DNA from: Pseudomonas asplenii
GTDB lineage: Bacteria; Pseudomonadota; Gammaproteobacteria; Pseudomonadales; Pseudomonadaceae
Length of the DNA stretch: 64,000 nt
Assembly (NCBI RefSeq): GCF_900105475.1
Contig: NZ_LT629777.1
Location: forward strand, 558,001 to 622,000
Direction: 5' to 3'
Shown: one piece after another, positions 45,270 to 54,993 of the stretch
How positions within the stretch are numbered: position 1 is the stretch's first letter
How the letters are laid out: each line of letters begins with the position of its first letter
The notes under the pieces: model-generated
The model's database searches: none
What the model was told of the DNA's origin: nothing
The model's input: the letters and a program-made list of their open reading frames with translations, nothing else
Position numbers and translations under genes: made by a program

Positions 45270-45923
45270 ATGGACTTCATCAACGCCTTTTCCCACCTGG
45301 ACTGGTCACAGGTCCTGCATCTGACCGGGCAACATATCGCCCTGGTCGGTATCGCCGTGACCCTGGCCATCGTCATCGGCGTGCCGCTGGGCGTGCTGAT
45401 GACCCGCTTCCCGGCGCTGGCCGGGCCGCTGCAGGCCAGCGCCACCGTGCTGCTGACCATTCCATCGATCGCGCTGTTCGGCCTGCTGTTGCCGTTCTAC
45501 TCGAAATTCGGCCAGGGCCTCGGCCCGCTGCCGGCAATCACCGCGGTGTTCCTCTATTCCCTGCTGCCGATCATGCGCAACACCTACCTGGCCCTGACCG
45601 GCGTCGAACCGGGCATCCGTGAAGCGGCCCGCGGCATCGGCATGACCTTCGGCCAACGTCTGCGCATGGTCGAACTGCCGATCGCGGTGCCAGTGATTCT
45701 CGCCGGCGTGCGTACCGCCGTGGTGATGAACATCGGCGTCATGACCATTGCCGCGACCATCGGCGCCGGTGGCCTGGGTGTACTCATTCTGGCCGCCATC
45801 AGCCGCAGTGACATGTCGATGCTGCTGGTCGGTGCCGTGCTGGTGAGTGTCCTGGCCATCGTCGCCGACCTGCTACTGCAACGCCTGCAACGCACGCTGA
45901 CTCCAAAAGGACTCCTGAAATGA
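45270..45923 (+). CDS. Quaternary-amine ABC transporter permease (second)
   Basis: 217 residues with GAGGAGAAG ahead of the ATG. Six membrane helices; ATVLLTIPSIALFGLLLPF and the EAA loop PGIREAARGIGMTFGQRL are typical of OpuBD/YehY permeases. It overlaps the ATPase gene by four bases (ATGA), implying coupled translation. Confidence 0.9.
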   Translation: MDFINAFSHLDWSQVLHLTGQHIALVGIAVTLAIVIGVPLGVLMTRFPALAGPLQASATVLLTIPSIALFGLLLPFYSKFGQGLGPLPAITAVFLYSLLPIMRNTYLALTGVEPGIREAARGIGMTFGQRLRMVELPIAVPVILAGVRTAVVMNIGVMTIAATIGAGGLGVLILAAISRSDMSMLLVGAVLVSVLAIVADLLLQRLQRTLTPKGLLK

Positions 45924-47077
45924 TCGAACTTCAAGACCTGAGCAAAACCTTCCAAAGCAACGGCAAGGCAGTCAAGGCCGTCGACTCCGTGAGCCTGACC
46001 GTCAACGAGGGCGAGATCTGCGTATTTCTCGGCCCCTCCGGTTGCGGCAAAAGCACCACGCTGAAAATGATCAACCGGCTGATCGTGCCGACCTCGGGCA
46101 AGGTGCTGATCAATGGCGAGGACACCACCGAACTGGATGAAGTGACCTTGCGCCGCAACATCGGCTACGTGATCCAGCAGATCGGCCTGTTCCCGAACAT
46201 GACCATCGAGGAAAACATCACCGTGGTCCCGCGCCTGCTCGGCTGGGACAAGCAGAAATGCCACGAACGGGCCCGCGAGCTGATGAGCATGATCAAGCTC
46301 GAACCCAGGCAGTACCTCAATCGTTACCCCCGGGAACTGTCCGGCGGCCAGCAACAGCGCATCGGCGTGATCCGTGCTCTGGCAGCGGAAGCGCCGCTGC
46401 TGCTGATGGACGAACCGTTTGGCGCGGTCGACCCGATCAACCGGGAAATGATCCAGAACGAATTCTTCGAGATGCAGCGGGCGCTGAACAAGACCGTGAT
46501 CATGGTCAGCCACGACATCGACGAAGCCCTCAAGCTGGGCGACAAGATCGCCATCTTCCGCGGCGGCAAGCTGATCCAGATCGACCATCCGGACACCCTG
46601 CTGGCGCACCCGGCGGATGAGTTCGTCAGCAACTTCGTCGGCCAGGACAGCACCCTCAAACGTCTGCTGCTGGTCAAGGCCGAGGATGCGGCGGATAACG
46701 CGCCGTCGGTCAGCCCGCACACGCCGGTGGCCGAAGCGCTGGAGTTGATGGATGAGCACGACCGCCGCTACGTGGTGGTCACCGACACCGACAACAAGGC
46801 CCTGGGCTATGTGCGCCGTCGCGACCTGCATCGCCAGAGCGGCGATTGCGGGCAGTTCCTGCGTGAGTTCAATGCCACGGCCGCCTACGACGAACACCTG
46901 CGCATCCTGCTGTCGCGGATGTACGAGTTCAACCGTTCGTGGCTGCCGGTGATGGATGCCGAACGGGTGTTCCTCGGCGAGGTAACCCAGGAATCAATCG
47001 CCGCCTACCTCAGTTCCGGGCGTTCGCGGGGGGCCAAGACCAGCATCGTCTCGCCGGCTGAACTGGTCGAGGCATAA
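45920..47077 (+). CDS. Quaternary-amine ABC transporter ATPase with CBS domains
   Basis: 385 residues. The ATPase part has Walker A GPSGCGKST, Q-loop VIQQIGLFPN, signature LSGGQQQR, Walker B LLLMDEPF and H-loop VSHDIDEA. The C-terminal 140 residues form two CBS domains (VAEALELMDEHDRRYVVVTD and RSWLPVMDAERVFLGEVT), which in OpuA-type systems sense ionic strength or nucleotides and gate transport. Its presence favours an osmoprotectant role. Confidence 0.92.
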   Translation: MIELQDLSKTFQSNGKAVKAVDSVSLTVNEGEICVFLGPSGCGKSTTLKMINRLIVPTSGKVLINGEDTTELDEVTLRRNIGYVIQQIGLFPNMTIEENITVVPRLLGWDKQKCHERARELMSMIKLEPRQYLNRYPRELSGGQQQRIGVIRALAAEAPLLLMDEPFGAVDPINREMIQNEFFEMQRALNKTVIMVSHDIDEALKLGDKIAIFRGGKLIQIDHPDTLLAHPADEFVSNFVGQDSTLKRLLLVKAEDAADNAPSVSPHTPVAEALELMDEHDRRYVVVTDTDNKALGYVRRRDLHRQSGDCGQFLREFNATAAYDEHLRILLSRMYEFNRSWLPVMDAERVFLGEVTQESIAAYLSSGRSRGAKTSIVSPAELVEA

Positions 47078-47423
47078 GACCATCGGTCGCTGAAGAGGAA
47101 CATCAGATTGTCATCCGGGTCGGTTAAATAAATGGCTGATCCGGATTACGCGACGAGCGCGTGTAAAAACGCGACATTTTTAGTTGATCTCAAGCCCCTC
47201 AAGTCCTACAGTTCGCGCCGAACGTCCATGCTGGAAACGATCCATCCGGCTCAAGTACTGACGACGAGACAGCAAGGCCAAGGGAACCAGATCCGGCAAG
47301 CCCGGATGGCCTTTTTGCTTTCGGCGACATGCCTTGGGAAGTAGGCGAACCAAAGTGGGGATACGGAGGACGTTCATTTGCACCCATTGATAACTCACGT
47401 TTGCCACTAGGAGTCCCCCCCGT
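47078..47423 (+). other. leader/promoter region of ornithine decarboxylase
   Basis: 346 bases. The upstream part should end the importer operon. Near the middle a terminator-like hairpin is present (separate entry), followed by about 105 bases before the decarboxylase start. A frame from 47132 to 47344 (70 codons) runs across the terminator, but has no good ribosome-binding site. Confidence 0.5.
47274..47316 (+). terminator. intrinsic terminator in the ornithine decarboxylase leader
   Basis: Outer arms AAGGCCA (47274-47280) and TGGCCTT (47307-47313) with inner arms ATCCGG (47291-47296) and CCGGAT (47302-47307), followed by TTTTT. It lies about 110 bases before the decarboxylase ATG. It may end a short RNA or act as an attenuator. 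Confidence 0.65.
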
Positions 47424-48587
47424 ATGTCGATCCAGGTCGAAGACTATTTCGCGCGCGATACTTTCAAGAAAATGAAAGCATTCGCCGACAAGCAAGAAAC
47501 CCCTTTCGTGGTCATCGATACCCAGATGATCTCCCAGGCCTATGATGACCTGCGTGCCGGTTTCGAATTCGCCAAGGTCTACTACGCGGTCAAGGCCAAC
47601 CCGGCGGTCGAGATCATCGACCTGCTGAACCAGAAAGGCTCCAACTTCGACATCGCCTCGATCTACGAGCTGGATAAAGTGATGGGCCAGGGCGTCGGTC
47701 CCGACCGCATCAGCTACGGCAACACCATCAAGAAATCCAAGGACATCCGCTACTTCTACGAGAAAGGTGTGCGCCTGTATGCCACCGACTCGGAAGCCGA
47801 CCTGCGCAACATCGCCAAGGCCGCTCCAGGCTCGAAAGTCTACGTGCGGATTCTCACCGAAGGCTCGACCACGGCCGACTGGCCGCTGTCGCGCAAGTTC
47901 GGCTGCCAGACCGACATGGCCATGGACCTGCTGATCCTCGCCCGCGACCTGGGCCTGGTGCCTTACGGCGTGTCCTTCCACGTGGGCTCGCAACAGCGCG
48001 ACATCAGTGTGTGGGACGCGGCGATCGCCAAGGTCAAGGTGATCTTCGAACGCCTGAAGGAAGAAGACGGCATCCACCTCAAGCTGATCAACATGGGTGG
48101 CGGCTTCCCGGCCAACTACATCACCCGCACCAACAGCCTGGAAACCTATGCCGAGGAAATCATCCGTTTCCTCAAGGAAGACTTCGGCGATGACCTGCCG
48201 GAAATCATCCTCGAGCCGGGCCGTTCGTTGATCGCCAACGCCGGTATCCTGGTCAGCGAAGTGGTGCTGGTGGCGCGCAAGTCGCGTACCGCCGTGGAGC
48301 GTTGGGTCTACACCGACGTGGGCAAGTTCTCCGGCCTGATCGAAACCACCGACGAATCGATCAAGTTCCCGATCTGGACCGAGAAGAACGGTGAAGTCGA
48401 AGAAGTGGTGATCGCCGGTCCAACCTGCGACAGCGCCGACATCATGTACGAGAACTACAAGTACGGCCTGCCACTGAACCTGGCCGCTGGCGACCGTCTG
48501 TATTGGCTGTCCACCGGTGCCTACACCACCAGCTACAGCGCCGTCGAATTCAATGGCTTCCCGCCGCTGAAGTCGTTCTACGTGTAA
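47424..48587 (+). CDS. speC: Ornithine decarboxylase (fold III, PLP-dependent)
   Basis: 387 residues with AGGAG ahead of the ATG. A eukaryotic-type (alanine racemase-fold) basic amino-acid decarboxylase. The PLP lysine is Lys57 (YYAVKANP); SFHVGSQ, the phosphate-binding GGGFPANY, EPGRSLIANAG and the active-site Cys of GPTCDSAD are all present. It makes putrescine from ornithine; some relatives also take lysine. The gene corresponds to PA4519 of P. aeruginosa. A T-rich intrinsic terminator follows. Its leader may control expression. Confidence 0.93.
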   Translation: MSIQVEDYFARDTFKKMKAFADKQETPFVVIDTQMISQAYDDLRAGFEFAKVYYAVKANPAVEIIDLLNQKGSNFDIASIYELDKVMGQGVGPDRISYGNTIKKSKDIRYFYEKGVRLYATDSEADLRNIAKAAPGSKVYVRILTEGSTTADWPLSRKFGCQTDMAMDLLILARDLGLVPYGVSFHVGSQQRDISVWDAAIAKVKVIFERLKEEDGIHLKLINMGGGFPANYITRTNSLETYAEEIIRFLKEDFGDDLPEIILEPGRSLIANAGILVSEVVLVARKSRTAVERWVYTDVGKFSGLIETTDESIKFPIWTEKNGEVEEVVIAGPTCDSADIMYENYKYGLPLNLAAGDRLYWLSTGAYTTSYSAVEFNGFPPLKSFYV

Positions 48588-48612
48588 CTGTTCGCGCCTG
48601 CGATACCCCTGG

Positions 48613-48643
48613 AAAGGCCCGTGCTCGTCACGGGCCTTTTTTT
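48613..48643 (+). terminator. intrinsic terminator of speC
   Basis: AAAGGCCCGTG-CTCGT-CACGGGCCTTT followed by further T (seven in total). Confidence 0.93.
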
Positions 48644-48752
48644 GTGCGCGCGATTCAAGGAGGGCGCGCCAAGGACAACGCCGGCCCCCAAAACCTGGCG
48701 CTCCCCGCTCAGGCCCCGGGTTATGACGGAGGATTTTTGTAAACAGCTAACA

Positions 48753-48774
48753 AATATGAATCCTTCGCATTTGC
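48753..48774. promoter_or_regulatory. probable Fur box
   Basis: On the minus strand the sequence GCAAATGCGAAGGATTCATA resembles the Pseudomonas Fur consensus (GCAAATGATAATGATTCTCAT). It lies about 58 bases before the PepSY reductase start. The match is good on one half and weaker on the other. Confidence 0.5.
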
Positions 48775-48831
48775 AGAAACGGCATAATACGCACCGTGGA
48801 GAATCACTCTGATTGAGCAAGGCGGGTCACC

Positions 48832-51357
48832 GTGTTGAAGAAAGCGCTGTTTCAACTGCACTGGCTGTTCGGTATCACGGCCGGACTGGTGCTGGCCTTC
48901 ATGGGCATTACCGGGGCCATGGTGTCTTTCCAGGACGAACTGCTGCGCCTGCTCAATCCCTCGGTGCTGCACGTCGAGGTGGCCGATCATCCCGCCCTGC
49001 CTCCCGCCGAACTGGTGCGCAAGCTGGAAGCCAGCGAAGGCAAGAGCGTCGCGATGCTGTGGGTCGAAACCCAGGGCGATGAGGCGGCACGGGTGATCTT
49101 CGCAGCCAAGCCGGGCGAACGCCGCGGCGAGCAGCGCTATTTCAATCCGTATACCGGCGACTATCTGGGTGATGCTTTCGGCCAGGGCTTCTTCGGCCTG
49201 ACCCTGCAACTGCATCGTTTCCTCGCCCTGGGCGATACCGGTCGCCAGATCACCGGCGCCTGCACGCTGATGCTGGTGTTCTTCTGCCTGTCCGGGCTCT
49301 ACCTGCGCTGGCCCCGCCAGGCCCTCGACTGGCGCGCCTGGCTGACGTTCGACTGGGCAAAAAAGGGCCGCGCCTTCAACTGGGACCTGCACTCGGTGGC
49401 CGGTACCTGGTGCCTGGTGTTCTACCTGCTATCGGCGCTGACCGGCTTGTCCTGGTCTTACGAGTGGTACTCCAACGGCTTGAACAAACTGCTCGCCGAC
49501 GCCCCGGCTCAGCAGCGGCGTAGCACACGTGGCCCGGCCCCGACGGGGCCTGCGTCCACCGCCGACTACAACGCGATCTGGGCCAGTATCCAGCAGGCCG
49601 CAGGCCCGGCGTTGAGCGCCTACAACATCCGCCTGCCGCCAGTGGCCGGCCAATCGGCGACCGTGTACTACATGCTGCAGGACTCGCCCCACGATCGCGC
49701 CCTCAACCAGATCAACCTGGATCCGGCCACCGGTGCCACCAGCGAGCACTTCCGTTACGCCGACAAGAGCCTCAAGGCACAATTGCTGACCAGTCTTTAC
49801 GCGCTGCATACCGGTAGTTATTTCGGTATCACCGGCCGGGTTCTGTTGACGATCTCCAGCCTGACCATGCCGTTGTTCTTCGTGACCGGCTGGCTTTTGT
49901 ACCTCGACCGCCGGCGTAAGCAACAAGCCGTGAAAAAGGCCCGCGACGAACTCGGCCAGAACAGTGACAACAGCCACTCCTGGCTGGTCGGCTTCGCCAG
50001 CCAGAGCGGTTTTGCCGAACAACTGGCCTGGCAGACGGCGGGCCAGTTGCAGACCGCCGGCTTGTCGGTGCGGGTCCAGCCGCTGGCGGACATCGACGAG
50101 CAGCAACTGCGCGAAGCACGCCAGGCCCTCTTCGTCGTCAGCACCTTCGGTGACGGCGAAGCCCCGGACAGCGCTCGCCGCTTCGAGCGCAAGGTGCTCG
50201 GCCAGGCGCTGGCACTCGATGGGCTGAGCTATTCAGTGCTGGCCCTCGGTGATCGCCAATACCCTCAATTCTGCGGCTTTGCCCGACGCCTGCACCACTG
50301 GCTCGAAACCCGGGGCGGCCACAGGCTGTTCGCCCCGGTCGAGGTCGACAGCGGCGATCCGTACGCGTTGCGCTACTGGCAGCAGCAGCTCAGCCAGATC
50401 ACTGGCGGCGCGCCCGTCGTGGCCTGGCAGACACCGCGCTTCGACAACTGGACCCTGCGTCGACGCGAATGGCTCAACCCGAACAGCCAGGGTTGCGGCG
50501 TCTACCTGCTCGGCCTGAGCGCCCCCTCTGCGAGCACCTGGCAAGCCGGCGACCTGGTGGAAATCCTGCCACGCCAGAGCAGCGCGGTTATCGAGCAGTT
50601 CCTCAGCGGTCTCGGCCTGGACGCCGCCAGCCCGGTCCAGGTCGACGGTTTGTCGGAAACACTCGCCCAGGCCCTGGCAAGCCGCCAGCTACCGGAACAT
50701 CGCGGACACCTGGTCGGTCTGCATGCCCAGGCGCTGGTCGATGCCCTGGTACCGCTGGCGCAACGTGAATACTCGATTGCGTCCATCGCCAGCGACGGTG
50801 AACTGGAGCTACTGGTGCGCCAGGAACGGCACGCCGATGGCCGCCTCGGGTTGTGTTCCGGCTGGCTGACCGAGCAGGCACCGCTGGGTACGGCGATCAG
50901 CCTGCGCCTGCGGCGCAACAGCGCTTTCCACCTGCCGGACGCCCCCTGCCCACTGATCCTGATAGGCAACGGCACCGGCCTGGCCGGCTTGCGCAGCCTG
51001 CTCAAGGCGCGCATCGCCGAGGGTCAGCAACGCAACTGGCTGCTGTTTGGCGAACGCAACCAGGCCCATGATTTCTATTGCCGAGAAGAGTTGCAGGGCT
51101 GGCTGGCCAGCGGCGATCTGGCGCGCCTGGACCTGGCGTTTTCCCGCGACCAGCAAGCCAAGATCTACGTGCAGGATCGCTTGCGTGAAGCCGCCGACGA
51201 ACTGCATCGCTGGCTCGCCGAAGGCGCAGCGATCTATATCTGCGGCAGCCTGCAAGGGATGGCTGCGGGCGTCGACCAGACGCTGGTCGAGCTGCTCGGT
51301 GCCGAGGCGGTCGAGCAACTGATCGAGCAGGGACGTTATCGCCGGGACGTCTACTAA
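48832..51357 (+). CDS. PepSY-flavodoxin-FNR fusion reductase (PA4513/PiuB-like)
   Basis: 841 residues from a GTG at 48832 after AAGGCGGG. The N-terminal 380 residues form a PepSY-associated four-helix membrane unit with conserved His ([29 protein letters not shown]) likely to bind heme. A flavodoxin domain (about 395-530, [33 protein letters not shown]) and a ferredoxin-NADP reductase domain (about 540-841, [28 protein letters not shown]) follow, as in sulfite reductase flavoprotein. It should carry electrons from NADPH across the inner membrane, for example to reduce siderophore-bound iron. The Fur box supports an iron role. Confidence 0.85.
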   Translation: MLKKALFQLHWLFGITAGLVLAFMGITGAMVSFQDELLRLLNPSVLHVEVADHPALPPAELVRKLEASEGKSVAMLWVETQGDEAARVIFAAKPGERRGEQRYFNPYTGDYLGDAFGQGFFGLTLQLHRFLALGDTGRQITGACTLMLVFFCLSGLYLRWPRQALDWRAWLTFDWAKKGRAFNWDLHSVAGTWCLVFYLLSALTGLSWSYEWYSNGLNKLLADAPAQQRRSTRGPAPTGPASTADYNAIWASIQQAAGPALSAYNIRLPPVAGQSATVYYMLQDSPHDRALNQINLDPATGATSEHFRYADKSLKAQLLTSLYALHTGSYFGITGRVLLTISSLTMPLFFVTGWLLYLDRRRKQQAVKKARDELGQNSDNSHSWLVGFASQSGFAEQLAWQTAGQLQTAGLSVRVQPLADIDEQQLREARQALFVVSTFGDGEAPDSARRFERKVLGQALALDGLSYSVLALGDRQYPQFCGFARRLHHWLETRGGHRLFAPVEVDSGDPYALRYWQQQLSQITGGAPVVAWQTPRFDNWTLRRREWLNPNSQGCGVYLLGLSAPSASTWQAGDLVEILPRQSSAVIEQFLSGLGLDAASPVQVDGLSETLAQALASRQLPEHRGHLVGLHAQALVDALVPLAQREYSIASIASDGELELLVRQERHADGRLGLCSGWLTEQAPLGTAISLRLRRNSAFHLPDAPCPLILIGNGTGLAGLRSLLKARIAEGQQRNWLLFGERNQAHDFYCREELQGWLASGDLARLDLAFSRDQQAKIYVQDRLREAADELHRWLAEGAAIYICGSLQGMAAGVDQTLVELLGAEAVEQLIEQGRYRRDVY

Positions 51358-51398
51358 CCCCTGAGAAACGCGCCCAGTTGCATGGGCGCGGCCAACCT

Positions 51399-52940
51399 TC
51401 AGACCGGCTGCAGTTTCTGCTCGAACACCGCGACACCCTCCAGATCGCGCAACACCACGTTCATCTCGCCACTCTGACCGTCGATGTTCACCTCGCCAAA
51501 AAACTGGAAGCCGGCGAACGGTGAACTGTTCTGCACGGCGGGTGCCTTCTCGAACACCACCCGTGGACCGAAAGTCTTGTCGAGCACATTGGGACCGAAA
51601 CTGCCGGCGTTCAAAGGCCCGGCGACAAACTCCCAGAACGGCTCAAAATCCTGGAACGCGGCACGGTCCGGGTGATAGTGGTGGGCCGCGCAATAGTGAA
51701 CATCGGCGGTCAACCAGACCGTGTTGCGCACCTGCTGCGCCCGCAGGTAGCCGAGCAGTTCGGCGATCTCCAGTTCACGCCCCTGGGCCGCTCCGGGGTC
51801 GCCGTTGGCAATTGCTTCCCAGCGCGGTACACCCGGGCTGACCTCACCATCAGGCACACCGAGGCCGATCGGCATGTCGGCAGCGATGACTTTCCATTGC
51901 GCCTGGGAACCCTTGAGTTGGCCCTTGAGCCATTCCAGTTGCTCGCGGCCGAGAAAGGCCTTTTGCGCGCCCAGGTTGTCGTCGTTCGGCCCGCGATAGC
52001 TGCGCATGTCGAGCACGAACACATCAAGCAACGGCCCATAGCTGAGCTTGCGATAGATCCGCCCACCGCCGTCGGCCTGCTGCCGGCGCAACGGCGCGTA
52101 TTCCAGCCAGGCCTGGCGCGCATGGCCGACCAGGCTGTGGATATCCTTGCTCTTGTAGCGCTCGTCCAACTGCTTGCTGGGCGACCAGTTGTTGGTCACC
52201 TCGTGATCGTCCCATTGCCAGATCTGCGGGACCTCGGCGTTGAAGCGCCGCAGGTTGTCGTCCATCAGGTTGTAGCGGTAGTTGCCGCGAAACTCGTCGA
52301 GGGTCTCGGCGACCTTGCTCTTGGCCTCGGTGGTGAGGTTGCGCCAGATCCGTCCGCTTTCCGTGGTGATCTGCGCCGGGATCGGGCCATCGGCGTAGAT
52401 CGTGTCGCCGCTGTGGATAAAGAAGTCCGGCAGGCGCAGACGCATGGCCTCGTAGATGCGCATGCCACCGATGTCCGGGTTGATGCCGAAGCCCTGGCCG
52501 ACGGTGTCACCGCTCCAGACGAAGCGGATGTCGCGACGTTGTTGCGGCACGCTGCGCAGGTGGCCGAACCAGGGTTCGCTGGAAGTACCGGTCTGGGCGT
52601 CCTCGAAGCGCACGCGGTAGAAAATCGCCTGGTCGACCGGCAGGCCGGTCAGTTCTACCCGGGCGGTGAAGTCGGTACGGGCGTCGGCCAGCGCCGAGAC
52701 GAACCGGCGCGGGTTGCTGAAGACACTGCGAGTGTCCCACTCCACCACCATCCGGGCCGGACGATCGGTGCGGCTCCAGACTATTGCCTTGTCGCCCTGC
52801 AAGTCGCCGGACTGCACGCCATCAGTCAATTGTGGACGATCCTTGACCGAAGCGATCACTGCGGGGGCCAGGCCGGGCAGGAGAATACCGGCGCCTACGG
52901 CCTGCATGACACGACGGCGTCCGAGATTGAAATCGCTCAT
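51399..52940 (-). CDS. phoD: PhoD-type alkaline phosphatase (Tat-exported)
   Basis: 513 residues from the ATG at 52940 with AGGGA ahead. A twin-arginine signal (LGRRRVMQAVGAGILLPGL) marks folded export to the periplasm or outside. The N-terminal fibronectin-like PhoD_N domain (about 30-130) is followed by the metallophosphatase core with WSGDTVGQGFG, HSGDTIYADG, WDDHEVTNNW, LDMRSYRGPND and TADVHYCAAHH, residues that bind the Fe/Ca centre. It releases phosphate from mono- or diesters. No PHO box could be placed with confidence in the upstream 299 bases. Confidence 0.88.
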   Translation of the reverse strand: MSDFNLGRRRVMQAVGAGILLPGLAPAVIASVKDRPQLTDGVQSGDLQGDKAIVWSRTDRPARMVVEWDTRSVFSNPRRFVSALADARTDFTARVELTGLPVDQAIFYRVRFEDAQTGTSSEPWFGHLRSVPQQRRDIRFVWSGDTVGQGFGINPDIGGMRIYEAMRLRLPDFFIHSGDTIYADGPIPAQITTESGRIWRNLTTEAKSKVAETLDEFRGNYRYNLMDDNLRRFNAEVPQIWQWDDHEVTNNWSPSKQLDERYKSKDIHSLVGHARQAWLEYAPLRRQQADGGGRIYRKLSYGPLLDVFVLDMRSYRGPNDDNLGAQKAFLGREQLEWLKGQLKGSQAQWKVIAADMPIGLGVPDGEVSPGVPRWEAIANGDPGAAQGRELEIAELLGYLRAQQVRNTVWLTADVHYCAAHHYHPDRAAFQDFEPFWEFVAGPLNAGSFGPNVLDKTFGPRVVFEKAPAVQNSSPFAGFQFFGEVNIDGQSGEMNVVLRDLEGVAVFEQKLQPV

Positions 52941-53188
52941 GGTGAATTCCCTGAAAAAGCCAAGTGCTGAACTTAGCTTCGGGGAATGAAAGAGGTATGA
53001 CAGTGACAAGCGGAGTAAGCGAATCATGGCGAGCGGGCTTTTCGGAACGCCGCACCGCCGCGCTCAGTGGTAAAGCAGCCGCAAAACCAACACCACAGCG
53101 TATCTGATGAACCGCAAGTGCAGGCTTTCGGGGGAGCGTTGCTCCCCAGCGCGGGCAAGCCCGCTCACCACAAAAAACCGCGCGCCAC

Positions 53189-53230
53189 AAAAGCCTGCTC
53201 GCCACAGAGTGGCGTACCTTCAGCAGGCTA
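53189..53230 (-). terminator. intrinsic terminator of the fruBKA operon
   Basis: On the minus strand AGCCTGCT...AGCAGGCT encloses a second stem CGCCA/TGGCG and is followed by TTTTG. It begins 10 bases past the fruA stop. Nearby bases 53140-53190 contain degenerate REP-like pieces (GCGGGCAAGCCCGCTCACCACA). Confidence 0.8.
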
Positions 53231-53239
53231 AATCGTGGA

Positions 53240-54982
53240 TCAGGCCTGCGCTGGCTGAGCGACCAGTTCGACCGCTTCCGGGCGCTTGAGCACCGCATAA
53301 ACCACCGCCGTCAGCAAGCTGCCGGCAATGATCGCCAGCAGGTACGGCAAGGCATGGTTGATCGCATTCGGGATCAGCAGCACGAACAACCCGCCATGGG
53401 GCGCCATCAGCTTGCAGCCGAAGTACATCGACAAGGCGCCGGTCAGCGCACCACCGGCGATGCTCGCCGGAATCACCCGCAACGGGTCCTTCGCCGCAAA
53501 CGGGATCGCGCCTTCGGAGATGAAGCACAACCCCAGCACAAACGCTGCCTTGCCCGCCTCGCGCTCGCTCTGGGCAAACTTGCGTCGGGCAATCAGCGTG
53601 GCGATCCCCAGGCCGATCGGCGGCACCATGCCGGCCGCCATGGTCGCCGCCATCGGTGCATAACTCTGCGACGCCAACAGCCCCACCGAGAACGCATAGG
53701 CCGCCTTGTTGATCGGCCCGCCGAGGTCGACACACATCATCCCGCCCAGCACCACCCCGAGCAGGATCGCGTTGGTGGTGCCCATGCTGTCGAGGAAATG
53801 CGTCAGACCTTCGAGCATCCCCGCCACCGGCTTGCCGACCACGTAGATCATCACCAATCCGGTGAACAGACTCGCCAGCAACGGAATGATCAGAATCGGC
53901 TTCAAGGCTTCCAGACTGACCGGCAAGCGGGCGTAACGATTGATCGCCTTGGCGCTGTAGCCAGCCAGGAAACCGGCGACGATACCGCCGATGAAGCCGG
54001 CACCGAGGGTGCTCGCCAGCAACCCGCCGATCATGCCCGGCGCCAGACCGGGACGGTCGGCAATCGAGTAGGCGATGTAGCCGGCCAGCAGTGGCACCAT
54101 CAGTTTGAACGCACTCTCACCACCGATCTGCATCAGTGCCGCCGCGAGGGTACCGGGCTCCTTGAAGGCGGTGATGCCGAACACGAACGACAAGGCGATC
54201 AACAGACCACCCGCCACCACCATCGGCAACATGAACGACACACCGGTCAGCAGGTGTTTGTAGACGCCGGTCTTTTCCTGCTTGGCCGGTGCCTGGCCGG
54301 CACCCGCCGCCGCACTTTCCAGTTGCCCCTCGGCCAGGGCCTTGTTCAGCGTCGCATCCGGCTGCTTGAGGGCGATGCCGGTGCCGCAGCGGTAGATCTT
54401 CTTGCCGGCGAAACGCTCGGTGGCGACTTCGATATCGGCCGCCAGCAACACCACGTCGGCCTCGGCGATGGCCTGGGCGCTCAGCGGATTACGCGCGCCA
54501 ACCGAGCCCTGGGTTTCCACCTGCAACTCGTAACCGAGGCGCTTGGCCGATTGCTGCAAGGCTTCGGCCGCCATGAAGGTGTGGGCGACGCCAGTCGGAC
54601 AGGCAGTCACCGCCACCAGCCGCGCCGGCCGCTGACCGGGCGCAGTTGCGTCGACCGACGGCTCAGCGGCGACATGCACCTTGGCCTCTGCGGCGCCGCG
54701 ACTCAGCACGCCGTCGACATCCTGCAGGGCCTGGGCCGGCGCGGCCTGATAGACCCGCTTGCCGACGAACCGCGACATATCCACAGGCACGCTGCTGACC
54801 AGCAGCACCCACTCCGCCGCCGCGAGGGTGCTCGCCGACAGTTGACGTTCCGGGTGGCGCGGGTCGTGCACTTCTACGCTGGTGCTCCAACCCAGGCGCA
54901 AGGCCGCTGCCTCAAGCAGGCGAGCGCACAACACACTGGTGACCATGCCATTCGGGCAGGCGGTAACAATGGCTACGTTCAT
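53240..54982 (-). CDS. fruA: PTS fructose-specific enzyme IIB'BC
   Basis: 580 residues; the ATG at 54982 (after AGAGGGA) is chosen over a GTG just before it. Domain order is a IIB' domain (1-100, Cys9 in TACPNGM) lacking the usual THTFMAAE stretch and probably inactive, a IIB domain (121-220, Cys128 in ACPTGVAHTFMAAEAL), and a IIC domain (about 240-575) with some nine membrane helices and the typical GAIPFAAKDPLRVIP. It transports fructose and releases fructose 1-phosphate to the cytoplasm. Last gene of the operon, 11 bases after fruK. Confidence 0.93.
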   Translation of the reverse strand: MNVAIVTACPNGMVTSVLCARLLEAAALRLGWSTSVEVHDPRHPERQLSASTLAAAEWVLLVSSVPVDMSRFVGKRVYQAAPAQALQDVDGVLSRGAAEAKVHVAAEPSVDATAPGQRPARLVAVTACPTGVAHTFMAAEALQQSAKRLGYELQVETQGSVGARNPLSAQAIAEADVVLLAADIEVATERFAGKKIYRCGTGIALKQPDATLNKALAEGQLESAAAGAGQAPAKQEKTGVYKHLLTGVSFMLPMVVAGGLLIALSFVFGITAFKEPGTLAAALMQIGGESAFKLMVPLLAGYIAYSIADRPGLAPGMIGGLLASTLGAGFIGGIVAGFLAGYSAKAINRYARLPVSLEALKPILIIPLLASLFTGLVMIYVVGKPVAGMLEGLTHFLDSMGTTNAILLGVVLGGMMCVDLGGPINKAAYAFSVGLLASQSYAPMAATMAAGMVPPIGLGIATLIARRKFAQSEREAGKAAFVLGLCFISEGAIPFAAKDPLRVIPASIAGGALTGALSMYFGCKLMAPHGGLFVLLIPNAINHALPYLLAIIAGSLLTAVVYAVLKRPEAVELVAQPAQA

Positions 54983-54993
54983 CACAATCCCTC

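Noticed and set aside
47132..47344. 70-codon frame in the speC leader as a leader peptide gene
   Set aside because: No ribosome-binding site, and it reads through the terminator hairpin. A shorter leader peptide is not excluded, but none could be supported.
53140..53190. Possible third REP element before the fruA terminator
   Set aside because: Only fragments of the palindrome (GCGGGCAAGCCCGC) are present and the outer arms do not pair; mentioned as degenerate pieces only.
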